The translations under genes and the position numbers were made by a program. From IMG/VR virus record IMGVR_UViG_3300035670_000798, positions 1 through 33,583 of that record: a stretch of 33,583 nucleotides of DNA. The stretch is one strand, 5' to 3'. Below, piece by piece: positions 9,555-18,460 of the stretch (position 1 is the stretch's first letter; each line of letters starts with the position of its first letter). This DNA comes from a virus. Under the pieces are notes generated by a model, which saw nothing but the letters and a program-made list of their open reading frames with translations, was not told the DNA's origin and ran no database searches.

Positions 9555-10402
9555 TATTTTATTTTCTCATAGAATTTTATTGGGTCAGTATTCTCACCTA
9601 TTCTCGAACCGATGGTCCCATTGAAACGATATACTTGGTATGAATGGTCTGTTTTATCTATAATCACTTTATAGTATTGGTCTTCGGTTTCATCCATGGT
9701 ATCATTTAAACCAACATCTTTATTGGTGAAATCCATAACCGAACCGTCTTTTGCATTATAAAATTTAGCGGCCATATAGAAAGTATTTCCCGTTAAATTT
9801 GTTTCGTCAAATGCCGATTCGTCAGTAAACCAAAAGAAATACATGTTTTCTTTGTTTCTATAGTTTGAACCACAGAAAACAGGAAAATGTATGTAATCAT
9901 TAAGTGGGTATGCTCCTCCTGTAGTCCCCGTAAAAAATACCTTTTCACCCAATGGTAATGTTAGGTTTTTTGCAAAAACTAAACGTCTATTAAAATTAGT
10001 CGGAGCTTCGTCATTTGGAGTTTTATAGAATTCTAACCTAAAAAAACTCTCAGTCATTTCTTTTCTCATTAACGCATTTTCGGTTAATGTGATATCAACT
10101 AAACGATAATCCTGTTCACGGGTAACTCCAGTTAATACGGGATTTAAAGGATTTGAGGTGTCGTACTTATAGTTGTTAAAGTAGAAATAAAACCAAATAT
10201 CTGTAATTGTGATGTCATCTTTAGTTAGATATGGTTTGTGGATATATCTAACAGTTTCATAATTTTCTACAGGATTTATAATGTCATATAGAATTTCGGT
10301 TTCCATAATTTCCGCACTCTCAGTCCACCCCAAATCAGTCTTAAATGTCTGAATTTTAGGTTGTAAAATTGTTTGGTCATTATTTTTTCTTAAAATTTCC
10401 AC
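9554..10402 (-). CDS. Baseplate-region structural protein of unknown function, 282 aa
   Basis: I do not recognise the family. The protein is rich in aromatic residues (D-I-W-F-Y-F-Y-F-N-N and M-Y-F-F-W-F-T-D) and has T-G-V-T and T-G-T-T-G loops. I see no signal peptide, membrane helix or catalytic motif. The start is set by direct abutment with the upstream stop (10403) and the stop overlaps the next ATG by one base, so it is translated as part of a tight late operon. A wedge or fibre-connector role is inferred from position only. Confidence 0.8.
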   Translation of the reverse strand: MEILRKNNDQTILQPKIQTFKTDLGWTESAEIMETEILYDIINPVENYETVRYIHKPYLTKDDITITDIWFYFYFNNYKYDTSNPLNPVLTGVTREQDYRLVDITLTENALMRKEMTESFFRLEFYKTPNDEAPTNFNRRLVFAKNLTLPLGEKVFFTGTTGGAYPLNDYIHFPVFCGSNYRNKENMYFFWFTDESAFDETNLTGNTFYMAAKFYNAKDGSVMDFTNKDVGLNDTMDETEDQYYKVIIDKTDHSYQVYRFNGTIGSRIGENTDPIKFYEKIK

Positions 10403-12148
10403 TTAACAATTGAATTTAATTACCTTCTTAATAGAATCTTGTTTATTTGTGTATTGCTTCTCATTACGTAAATAGAATTCAATATCATTTTTTACATAAT
10501 GGGTATTGTTGATAAAGGGATAATTTGTTCCAAAACCTTCAGGGTCGATAAAACCGTGGTCGTATACATCCCTCCATTTCCATAAGTCCTCATCCTCAAA
10601 ATATTTTGCATTTTGTGGTAGACCATAAACCTCTTTCGTTCTCGATGTCTCGATATATGGTGACATCTGTCTCAATTTAATCCTGTAATGTGGTTGATAA
10701 TAAAGACCAACTAAATTATTTGCAGATGCTCCTGAATATGAAGCTGGATTATCTTGGTCGTGGTCGAATACTGAGGTTGGTGTTGTCAATTTATGAAACG
10801 CCTCACTAACAACTCTCTCCTTTAATTCTGCTCTATTATATTCAACGAACGCACCTGTTAAGACAGTATCAGGGGTTATTGTTCCTCCTGTGGTAAATGT
10901 TCTTAATGGTGGTACTGTGTATGTTCCGTAAGGTATATTTGGTTCCACAGATGTTGTTCCACTAAAATGTTGGTCAATCCATGAATCATGAAAATTAAAT
11001 TTAAAACCAACTTTAAATGGATAATTGAAGTATCCGTTACCATTTTTAAAAACAACTGATACAAAGACCTCTGTTGGAGTATATCCAAGATTATTGGTTA
11101 GTCCTGTAAGAACCAATGGTTCTCTGAAATCATAAATTAACGATTCCATTCTATTCCTAACAACCAAATAATCATTATCACCAACACTATTTTCAAAAAC
11201 TAATTTCTTTTCGGTTTCCCATATTGGGGATTCAAATCCTACTTTATCAAGTATGTAATCACTTTGTGATGTAAGAACTTTATGTTTGTGTACATAATAC
11301 GTTGAAGTGGTACCTGTAATATTGTTACGGTTAATACAACGTCTTCCTAAAATTACTGTTGATAATGTGGTTCCTGATGGTAATTCAGATTTATTAATCT
11401 CCAAGACATAATTTTCAGAATTAAAGTACGAATCACCAACAGATGTTACCAAGAATGTTCTACCCGATACCGGTACCGAATTATTCATAGTACCTCCCGA
11501 AATGATGATATACTCACCACTTTTAAAACCATGTTCTACAGGACTTGTTAATTTCAAAGTACTACCGTTATCTGTTACCCTAAATGGAATACCATCTGAA
11601 GCAACGAAACTATAAACAGTATTACCCGATAACGTATATTTCATTGGATAGTTAGTATCCCCTGAGTAAACATATGTCAAAAACAAATTCCAATTGTGAA
11701 ACGGTGCTGTGGTTGGCGTTGTATCAATGTGACCCGTTTGTCCTGTTATAATTAAATTCTTAGTAAACGCGGTTAAAACATCCGTAGATTCGGGGTCATT
11801 GATTTCACGTACCACATCTTCTCTTAAAAATGCAAACTCATTATATGGCATGAAACCATTAAAGTTGTTTCCGGTATCGTCTACTAAATAAAGATTTTTT
11901 TGTAAAGGTTGATATGTGGTTGAACCACTAAACATATTACGAAAAACCATTTTAATTTTTCCATGGATTTTGTAATTATTACTTTCGTTTCTTTCTTTGT
12001 TAAATAAAACAGACGAATCTAATATTGTTGTTCTATCACCCTCTCTTAATAAATTTTTAGTCTCATCTAAATTTACTTTAATAGTAATGTCTTCATCAAT
12101 TGCGTTGAAGAATTTTTTAGATGGTAAAACTATTCTTTTCTTATTCAT
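10403..12148 (-). CDS. Baseplate-wedge-region structural protein, 581 aa
   Basis: This large, mostly beta-type protein has a basic N-terminus (M-N-K-K-R-I-V-L-P-S-K-K). Its middle is rich in Thr/Gly peptides (I-T-G-Q-T, L-S-G-N-T, I-T-G-T-T, L-T-G-L-T). The C-terminal part is better ordered, with Y-Y-Q-P-H-Y-R-I-K-L-R, W-R-D-V-Y-D-H-G-F-I-D-P and N-Y-P-F-I-N-N-T-H-Y. It is the fourth gene after the gp25 start, a place held by gp8-like wedge genes in T4, but sequence similarity to gp8 is not evident to me. Its ATG overlaps the preceding stop by one base. Treat the wedge assignment as positional inference. Confidence 0.75.
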   Translation of the reverse strand: MNKKRIVLPSKKFFNAIDEDITIKVNLDETKNLLREGDRTTILDSSVLFNKERNESNNYKIHGKIKMVFRNMFSGSTTYQPLQKNLYLVDDTGNNFNGFMPYNEFAFLREDVVREINDPESTDVLTAFTKNLIITGQTGHIDTTPTTAPFHNWNLFLTYVYSGDTNYPMKYTLSGNTVYSFVASDGIPFRVTDNGSTLKLTSPVEHGFKSGEYIIISGGTMNNSVPVSGRTFLVTSVGDSYFNSENYVLEINKSELPSGTTLSTVILGRRCINRNNITGTTSTYYVHKHKVLTSQSDYILDKVGFESPIWETEKKLVFENSVGDNDYLVVRNRMESLIYDFREPLVLTGLTNNLGYTPTEVFVSVVFKNGNGYFNYPFKVGFKFNFHDSWIDQHFSGTTSVEPNIPYGTYTVPPLRTFTTGGTITPDTVLTGAFVEYNRAELKERVVSEAFHKLTTPTSVFDHDQDNPASYSGASANNLVGLYYQPHYRIKLRQMSPYIETSRTKEVYGLPQNAKYFEDEDLWKWRDVYDHGFIDPEGFGTNYPFINNTHYVKNDIEFYLRNEKQYTNKQDSIKKVIKFNC

Positions 12149-15100
12149 TATTCAGCGGATTTAAATGCACCAAGTGGTCCAAATCTTTTTATAAATTTAT
12201 CCATACCCGTGTTACCCGGTCTCAATCCAAAATAGAACATAAATGGTGTTGATAGGATTTGTTTAGTTCCCGAATAGTAATCACGTGTCTTTCTAATGAT
12301 AAAGTCCATAGAATAATCCCAAGCTATAGTATGCCATGTTCCCGCATTACCATATCTCGTATATAACGTACCCGAAACAGGATTGGTAACGGTACCAGAA
12401 GAAACATACAAATAAGTAAATCCGGGATATTGGTTATCGTATGTTGTGTGATTATCAGTTGTTTCAATTACATCAAATTCAACCGTATTTGTCACATTTA
12501 ATCCTGTAAATGTTAGACCATCAAAATCATATGTTATCGGTAATAACAAATATTTGTCAGATGTATCACCTGTGAATACGGTGTAACCATATGTCATCCC
12601 TTGTAATGGTTGTAATTGAACTGAAGAATAATCCCAAGATTGGTCATCTTTCGTTCCATCATTATATGCACCAAATCCCGTTCCTTTTTTATCCCATAAG
12701 AAGAATGGAACCATTTGTGATGATTCTGTTAATCTACCCGGTTCATTTACACAGGCACGAACTCTTTGACCATCGGCATCAAAATCAAACGTAATTGGTA
12801 ATGGTCCCCAAACACTACTACCATTTTTGAATACCGTTGGATATGATTCAGGGTCAAGTATTTGGTATGAATATCCAAGATACTTTGGACTTTGTAAATT
12901 AAATTCTTCAATACCAATTTCGTTATTAATTGATATTAACTGTAATAAATCTCCGTCGAGAACTTTATTTCCTCTTCCTGAACCTGTGAAACCTCCATTA
13001 TCGAAAAATTCGTCTAATGCAAACATGTTGTTCTCAGTGTCCATTCGATAGTTAATTGCTAATCCCATGATTTCACCAAAACTTTGGAAGGATGTAGGTC
13101 CTATCGACCTTGAAACAGAACAATTTGGGTCAAGTGAAGGGTCAGTACAAATTTCACGAATAAACTCATCTCTTGGTCCTAAATCGACCATGGTTGTTGG
13201 TCTATTTAATCTATATTGACCTGTGGTGTATTCTACACCATATCTGTCAGGATTTACCATGTAATTAAAAGGACAAGAACGGTAATAAAATCTTTTTACT
13301 GCATCACCTGAACCACCTTCAGATACTTTGTAATAAACAATATCATCACAATATTTTGTCCCTCCGTAGTTTAGGTCTAACGCATCTTCATCGTCCCATC
13401 TAACTTTTGCCTTAAATTGGAAGAAGTATAATGACCCACTTAACCAGTTGTCGATAAAACTATAATTCACAATTCCACCACAGAATAATGAACCTACTCT
13501 TTTTCTTCTTCTATATTCTTTTAGTATTTCAAAAACTCGACCCGCACTTTGTGTTCCCGGAACAAAATAGAATACCCCATTACTAAATTCTGAATAACCA
13601 CTTGGCGTTTCAGGGGTATATGTGTCACCACGATATGATGTTGGTAATCTGTAATCACCGTTATTTGATAATTTTGTTGCAGTTATATCCGAACCGGGAG
13701 GTAGTGTTGCGGCGGTATACTCTGTTCTACCCGTACCCACATAATATATACTCACAATATCTTCATCATATGGAACGTCATATAATGAACACCCTTCTTC
13801 TAATTGGGTTATTATCGACAATGGTGTTTCAGTTTCACCTAAATCACGAATATTACATGAATATGTTGTTGTGTTGTTAAATACGCCGTCAGGGTCGTTT
13901 AACGTTAGTGTATATCCTGTAATGTACCCATCAATATCATATCCATAAGTTACACTAAAAAACGTATCAGTAGATGTAGTCCCCGATGATAAACCAATAA
14001 GCGTTGTTGTACCCCCTGACGTTGGGGTGTATTCTAAAATATAGTTTTGTTGGTTATCTACAAAATTTTGGACACTATTATATTGGTCCGTATCCCACAA
14101 TAAAGTGGAACCACTACATGTTCCACCTGTATAAGGATTAGAACTAAAGTAGACATCATTTGCAGTTGATAACTCTCTCGGTGTTTCAACACTAGTACCA
14201 TAGATATCTATCGTACCCACCTTACAATAATCTACGGTGTCTCCACCGATGGTTGAACCGAATTCACTATCACCTGTACATTCTTCACACTCAGGGTAGT
14301 TGATTAAATAAAGTTTTCTTTGAGTTGAGTTTTGGAAACGATATGCAAATTTTCTAATCGTTCTAGCCAATCTTCTAATTGGCCAGAAATCAACCGCATC
14401 CGCAAATGAATGTAGAATATATGCTAACGTGTTTGTAAAGAAGAACGTAAATAAATTAATTAAGTGTTCAAATTGTAAAAGAACATCTGCAATTAATAGT
14501 TGGAAGGTATAGTTCTTAAACCCATAATTTACAGGTGGGGTAACCGCACTTCCTGAACAATCTTCTTCTTCACTTGGTAATAATTCTTTTAAACCTAAGA
14601 ATTTATCTTTTCTAAATGTATCGTTATCAAAATATGCACTATGGAATGATGACACCGTATAAACTTTATTATAGTTTAGACGATAGAAAAAATCTTGTGG
14701 ATAATAAAATCCATCGGTATTATTTAATATGTAATTTTCAACTGCATGTACGGGATAATCATCGTAATTAGTTGAAAACGCATACGATTTATCCATATCA
14801 TTAGAATACTCTCTAATGTTTGGTACCAAATAATCGGCATTTGCTCTAACTCTCTCTAAACCTTCATCAGATAAACTGATTCTAAATCTATAACATGCCG
14901 ATGTGGCAATACCTTTATTTGGGTCATTTGTGTATTCATTTTCACCAAACTCATTTGTGTAGATGTAATCCATATTCATGGTTACGGGTATGATGAATGA
15001 ACCGTCCTCGTCAATATCTTCGTTAAACGCAATCTCTTCTAAAATTGGTCTATATTGGTCATCTTTTTTAGACGTGAATCGTATTGCTTCAATTCTACCT

Positions 15101-15963
15101 TTACGAGTCGTTAAATCACATTTACGACCCATTTTTCTTCTTGGTTGACAGTTTTTATTTACCGCATTTTTACCGTCATCGGTATATGTCCCCCCAATAA
15201 AATACGCCTTAGGTTCAATTCTAATTCCTTTATCCGATAAATCAAAATCACTTCTTGTGATACCAATTTCACATAAATCTTCATTACCCCAAAACGGATA
15301 TACCTCAATTGTCTTATTGAATGTCACAATTTGTGGTAGGGAATCAATGTCGTCAGATGGTTTAAATTCGTATTCATTTTTAAATTCGTCGACACCTCTT
15401 CCTTGACGGATAAAATCATCAGGTCTTAATGAAAAACAACCAATATCGGATAAATCGATATCTACGTGTAATGTTTGAGTACCAAGTGGAACCCCCCATA
15501 ACATAAAATCACCCGAATCATTTGTTTTTACGGTGTAACGATAGTATTTTTCGTAAACCTCTAAAACTTCTTCTCTGTTTAAGATGTCTGATTGGTCAGG
15601 AAAAGTACCTGTTGGTGCATGTCCACCATGTTGTTTTCTTGATGGTAATAAATTATAACGATAGTTCTCATCATTTCTATCACTAACCGTTTTATATGGA
15701 TATAGTGACGAAATTACGGGGTCTAATTCATCCGTATCTGTTAATGGTACAAAAATAGAAACACGAGCATTTGGTAATCCAAATCCATTGTTTGCTGAAA
15801 TTCTACCAACAACTACCCCATAATCGGAGCACATCGATGAGTACGCATCTACTTGCGTAAATTTTAGGGATAATATTTCCAATAAATCATAGTCTTGTTT
15901 TAACTCAACCATGATTTTTTGGTCCCTACCAATATTTGTGGAAATTCTATGTTTCTGCATCAT
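12148..15963 (-). CDS. 1271-aa baseplate-region protein with Ig-like N-terminal domain and hydrophobic block
   Basis: After a short N-terminus, residues ~45-165 resemble a carboxypeptidase-regulatory/Cna-B-like beta-sandwich: G-V-V-V-G-R-I-S, then N-A-R-V-S-I-F-V-P, and T-N-D-S-G-D-F-M-L-W-G-V-P-L-G. At ~485-525 there is an unusual run of hydrophobic and aromatic residues (L-L-I-A-D-V-L-L-Q-F, L-F-T-F-F-F-T-N-T-L-A-Y-I-L) followed by a basic helix (R-R-L-A-R-T-I-R-K). A Cys-rich stretch (C-E-E-C) and a long Thr/Gly-rich body follow. The gene sits directly after gp6, where T4 has gp7 (about 1030 aa), so a gp7-like wedge role is plausible by position and size. Two consecutive ATGs start the frame. 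A hairpin overlaps the first one. Confidence 0.8.
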   Translation of the reverse strand: MMQKHRISTNIGRDQKIMVELKQDYDLLEILSLKFTQVDAYSSMCSDYGVVVGRISANNGFGLPNARVSIFVPLTDTDELDPVISSLYPYKTVSDRNDENYRYNLLPSRKQHGGHAPTGTFPDQSDILNREEVLEVYEKYYRYTVKTNDSGDFMLWGVPLGTQTLHVDIDLSDIGCFSLRPDDFIRQGRGVDEFKNEYEFKPSDDIDSLPQIVTFNKTIEVYPFWGNEDLCEIGITRSDFDLSDKGIRIEPKAYFIGGTYTDDGKNAVNKNCQPRRKMGRKCDLTTRKGRIEAIRFTSKKDDQYRPILEEIAFNEDIDEDGSFIIPVTMNMDYIYTNEFGENEYTNDPNKGIATSACYRFRISLSDEGLERVRANADYLVPNIREYSNDMDKSYAFSTNYDDYPVHAVENYILNNTDGFYYPQDFFYRLNYNKVYTVSSFHSAYFDNDTFRKDKFLGLKELLPSEEEDCSGSAVTPPVNYGFKNYTFQLLIADVLLQFEHLINLFTFFFTNTLAYILHSFADAVDFWPIRRLARTIRKFAYRFQNSTQRKLYLINYPECEECTGDSEFGSTIGGDTVDYCKVGTIDIYGTSVETPRELSTANDVYFSSNPYTGGTCSGSTLLWDTDQYNSVQNFVDNQQNYILEYTPTSGGTTTLIGLSSGTTSTDTFFSVTYGYDIDGYITGYTLTLNDPDGVFNNTTTYSCNIRDLGETETPLSIITQLEEGCSLYDVPYDEDIVSIYYVGTGRTEYTAATLPPGSDITATKLSNNGDYRLPTSYRGDTYTPETPSGYSEFSNGVFYFVPGTQSAGRVFEILKEYRRRKRVGSLFCGGIVNYSFIDNWLSGSLYFFQFKAKVRWDDEDALDLNYGGTKYCDDIVYYKVSEGGSGDAVKRFYYRSCPFNYMVNPDRYGVEYTTGQYRLNRPTTMVDLGPRDEFIREICTDPSLDPNCSVSRSIGPTSFQSFGEIMGLAINYRMDTENNMFALDEFFDNGGFTGSGRGNKVLDGDLLQLISINNEIGIEEFNLQSPKYLGYSYQILDPESYPTVFKNGSSVWGPLPITFDFDADGQRVRACVNEPGRLTESSQMVPFFLWDKKGTGFGAYNDGTKDDQSWDYSSVQLQPLQGMTYGYTVFTGDTSDKYLLLPITYDFDGLTFTGLNVTNTVEFDVIETTDNHTTYDNQYPGFTYLYVSSGTVTNPVSGTLYTRYGNAGTWHTIAWDYSMDFIIRKTRDYYSGTKQILSTPFMFYFGLRPGNTGMDKFIKRFGPLGAFKSAE

Positions 15964-15981
15964 TTCTATATAAATAGAAAT
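15962..15981 (-). promoter_or_regulatory. Inverted repeat overlapping the start codon of the 1271-aa gene, with late-gene box
   Basis: On the minus strand ATTTCTA and TAGAAAT (7 bp, perfect) flank a 6-base loop; the 3' arm runs into the first ATG. The loop and 5' arm contain CTATTTATATAGA (15965-15977), a variant of the box in front of three other late genes. There is no T-tract after it, so it is not a terminator. It could hide or expose the start. Confidence 0.4.
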
Positions 15982-16016
15982 TTATAGGTTTTCCAGAAAA
16001 ATAAGGAAAAATAAAA

Positions 16017-17849
16017 TTAAAAGGTAGTCGAAGTTAAAGGTCTTACTCTGATTTTTATATCTTTTTGTGGGAATCTAATCTGATAAATTTGATTAGATTT
16101 CATAAAGACAGTCATATCAGATTGTTGAATCTCTTTTGTGGTAGTATCTTTATAAGATTGTGCAACTTCGGCAGTTGAATATTCTCCACCAATTTGGTTG
16201 AATACTCTAACATCAATTACGTTAACCACACCTGTAACTTGTCCGATGATTTTATTTAAATCACCAACAAATAATGGGTCACCCATTTTACGTTTTTCAA
16301 TTGCAAAATAATCAACAATATCTTCAACCGCATTCTTGATGATTTCAGTTTGGTTACCGTTTTTATCGATTGTTAAATCAATTTCAAGACCTAAGTCAAT
16401 TACTTGACCACTTTCAATATCAACGTAATCATTAATCATACGATATTCTGCTAAATAATTAAGGATATTATTCTTTAGTGTTGTTGAAACCGTATCCGAA
16501 AGATTACCGTTCTCATCGTATGATAATAATTTAATTTTAACCTTATTATCTTCTTCCATTACATTAACCTTTGCAGGTGCTCCGTAGGTCGATGGCATCG
16601 TCTCAATTAATGATTTATAATCATTTAAAGTAACAGCTCTGTTTTGTGCTGCAAAATTGTAACCAATCATATTACGAATTTCTTCAATTGATGGTTGGTC
16701 GGACCCTCCAATTGCTGGTGTTACATTTGTTACCGTTAAGGATTGTTGTACTTGTGAATTTATTGAGGAATTAGGACCTGTAATCACAAAATCGATATCA
16801 TCTATACTTGTGATGACGTTAATACCTAAATTCGTCTCTTTACCCCCACCAATACGATATTTTATGAATACAGTTGTACCCACTTTAGGTAATGCTCCAA
16901 GTGACATATTATTCAAATATGTACCTAAACTAACTTTAAGATTTCCTTCAACGTAATTATCCAAATTATCCATTGGATTTACATTTCCCGAACCAAATGT
17001 TACCGAAAAATAACCCTCAGGGGTGTATTCTGTTATAAATTTATTTGCAACTGAAATATATTTTCCCGCTTTAAAATTATCTCTATCAGAAGCGCTCGTT
17101 GGGTCTTCAATAAAAACTTTTTCTTGGATTAGGGATTTAACTTCATACCATTTATTGGTCGTTGCTAAAAATTCTGAGTTAGTTGGGTTGGTTACAAAGT
17201 TAGTACCGTCTTTGTGAATTACTGACGTGATTCCCAAAACATTTTGTTCGGGTAAATAAAGTTTCAAGAATGGTTTTTGGTCAAACTCAGTTATAACTTT
17301 TCTAAAGATTCTTGTTGCACCATTTACAACAGCTTCTCTTTTTGTAATTGTATATGAAATTAAACGATTATTACCATCGAAATTAGGTATCTTTAATCTA
17401 TTTGGTTCACCTTTACTATTGAATGGGTTTGAGAAATCGATATCTTCAATTGTTTCAAATACTTGTCCTCCACCTGAAACTTGTGCCCCCGATTTAATGG
17501 TACCCAAGTATCTTTCATCTTCTTTATCACCTCTTACGGGTACGTTTATTGAGAAATCACACAATGCAACTGAAGGTCTGTTACCCGGTAAACGAATACC
17601 ATATGTTTTTGCAATATGAAACAAAGATTGTCTTTGTTGTGCAAAGTCTAACATTGTTTCTTGCCAAACTCTATCAATGTGAAAATGTAAGTTGTCGGTA
17701 ACTGCAGCATTTAAATCTAATAAAACAGAATAGATTGATGCGTCATTAGTATTTTTTACTAAATCAGGATAATATTCTTTTGTTAGGTTTACAAGTTCTT
17801 GTCTTAAACCCGCAAAATCTCTCGTTGCGTATGATATTTTCTTACCCAT
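16017..17849 (-). CDS. gp6: Baseplate wedge protein, gp6/J-like, 610 aa
   Basis: This protein helps build the baseplate wedge ring of a contractile tail. The N-terminus (Y-A-T-R-D-F-A-G-L-R-Q-E-L, then D-A-S-I-Y-S-V-L-L-D-L-N-A-A-V-T-D-N-L) matches the usual opening of gp6/baseplate J-like proteins in T4-type phages. The middle (S-D-Q-P-S-I-E-E-I-R-N, then A-V-T-L-N-D-Y-K-S-L-I) is the typical J-like region. The C-terminus carries the common F-V-G-D-L-N-K-I-I motif region. Length is close to T4 gp6 (about 660 aa). It starts one base after the gp25 stop, the classical gp25-gp6 pairing. Assignment is by recognition of the family pattern, not by search. Confidence 0.9.
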   Translation of the reverse strand: MGKKISYATRDFAGLRQELVNLTKEYYPDLVKNTNDASIYSVLLDLNAAVTDNLHFHIDRVWQETMLDFAQQRQSLFHIAKTYGIRLPGNRPSVALCDFSINVPVRGDKEDERYLGTIKSGAQVSGGGQVFETIEDIDFSNPFNSKGEPNRLKIPNFDGNNRLISYTITKREAVVNGATRIFRKVITEFDQKPFLKLYLPEQNVLGITSVIHKDGTNFVTNPTNSEFLATTNKWYEVKSLIQEKVFIEDPTSASDRDNFKAGKYISVANKFITEYTPEGYFSVTFGSGNVNPMDNLDNYVEGNLKVSLGTYLNNMSLGALPKVGTTVFIKYRIGGGKETNLGINVITSIDDIDFVITGPNSSINSQVQQSLTVTNVTPAIGGSDQPSIEEIRNMIGYNFAAQNRAVTLNDYKSLIETMPSTYGAPAKVNVMEEDNKVKIKLLSYDENGNLSDTVSTTLKNNILNYLAEYRMINDYVDIESGQVIDLGLEIDLTIDKNGNQTEIIKNAVEDIVDYFAIEKRKMGDPLFVGDLNKIIGQVTGVVNVIDVRVFNQIGGEYSTAEVAQSYKDTTTKEIQQSDMTVFMKSNQIYQIRFPQKDIKIRVRPLTSTTF

Positions 17850-17850
17850 A

Positions 17851-18300
17851 TTATATGTTAATAATTATAAAATCTGATGAACTAAATGGTTCATTATTAA
17901 TGTCGTAATCAAGTCTAACTTTAGCGGTGTATGGTTTAGATGAATGGTCCGAAACTCTAAATAAACGAGAATCGTCATCTTCACTTACACTTGATGGTTC
18001 TTCTTCATCTTGGTCCGCCGCGGTTATTCTAATTGATTTAATATCTAAATTCGGGATGTATTTTTTTACTGTCGTTCTTATTTCATCCTCAATCATATTG
18101 AACGTAACCACATCATTCGGTTCAAAAATAAATTCGTATAAACGAGTACCAAAATCTGGTAAAAAATATCTTGAACCCCTACGAGTAAGAATTAAATGCA
18201 AAAGATTTGCTCTAATCTCTTTCTCGGGACTATCTGTCATATTAAGAAATAAACCCTTTTGACTAAGTCTAAAAGGAAAGTCAATACCGTATGTTGCCAT
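17851..18300 (-). CDS. gp25: Baseplate wedge protein gp25 (GPW/gp25 family), 149 aa
   Basis: This is a small wedge protein of contractile tails, related to the sheath-initiator component of other contractile systems. The diagnostic region is E-I-R-A-N-L-L-H-L-I-L-T-R-R-G-S-R with F-G-T-R-L-Y-E-F-I-F-E, followed by a second half with I-E-D-E-I-R-T-T-V-K-K-Y. The frame is open further upstream to an ATG at 18378, but those extra codons run through a transcription terminator (18339-18366) and give a poorly related hydrophobic leader. I therefore place the start at the ATG of M-A-T-Y-G (18300-18298), which gives the usual family length. The upstream box ATATTTATGAATA touches this start. Confidence 0.9.
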   Translation of the reverse strand: MATYGIDFPFRLSQKGLFLNMTDSPEKEIRANLLHLILTRRGSRYFLPDFGTRLYEFIFEPNDVVTFNMIEDEIRTTVKKYIPNLDIKSIRITAADQDEEEPSSVSEDDDSRLFRVSDHSSKPYTAKVRLDYDINNEPFSSSDFIIINI

Positions 18301-18312
18301 ATTCATAAATAT
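18300..18312 (-). promoter_or_regulatory. Shared late-gene box ATATTTATnnATA
   Basis: On the minus strand this reads ATATTTATGAATA and runs into the ATG at 18300. It begins about 26 bases past the terminator that closes the nrd operon, as expected for a new transcription unit. If it acts as a -10-type element the mRNA would be almost leaderless. Confidence 0.4.
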
Positions 18313-18338
18313 AAAGAAAGATGAAATACTAATAAACA

Positions 18339-18366
18339 AAAAATCCCGACCTAAGCCGGGATTAAT
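18339..18366 (-). terminator. Rho-independent terminator after the nrd operon
   Basis: On the minus strand AATCCCG and CGGGATT form a perfect 7-bp stem with an 8-base loop, followed at once by a run of T. It separates the replication/nrd operon from the baseplate operon. Confidence 0.85.
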
Positions 18367-18460
18367 TTGGTGTCTCATTATTCACCCCCTGTATTCTGAG
18401 ACATGGATGCTCAAGGTACGCCTTGACGACAGTATCACTTTGAGGGAGTCACCCATTATC
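18367..18460 (-). ncRNA. G+C-rich structured island between nrdA and gp25 (possible ncRNA or 24-codon ORF)
   Basis: This stretch is about half G+C (38 of 75 bases at 18382-18456 by hand count) in an AT-rich genome. It contains a perfect hairpin (tcaagg 18411-18416 with ccttga 18421-18426, 4-base loop) and a 7-bp inverted repeat (18371-18377 with 18397-18403), and it ends in a terminator. It also holds a 24-codon frame with stop at 18382 (M-G-D-S-L-K-V-I-L-S-S-R-R...), starting 4 bases after the nrdA stop. The codons of that frame are unlike the neighbours. A stable 3'UTR-derived RNA seems likelier than a peptide; neither is proven. Confidence 0.35.

Noticed and set aside
18382-18460. tRNA gene in the G+C-rich island
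   Set aside because: No acceptor stem pairing, no anticodon arm and no T-loop consensus could be fitted.
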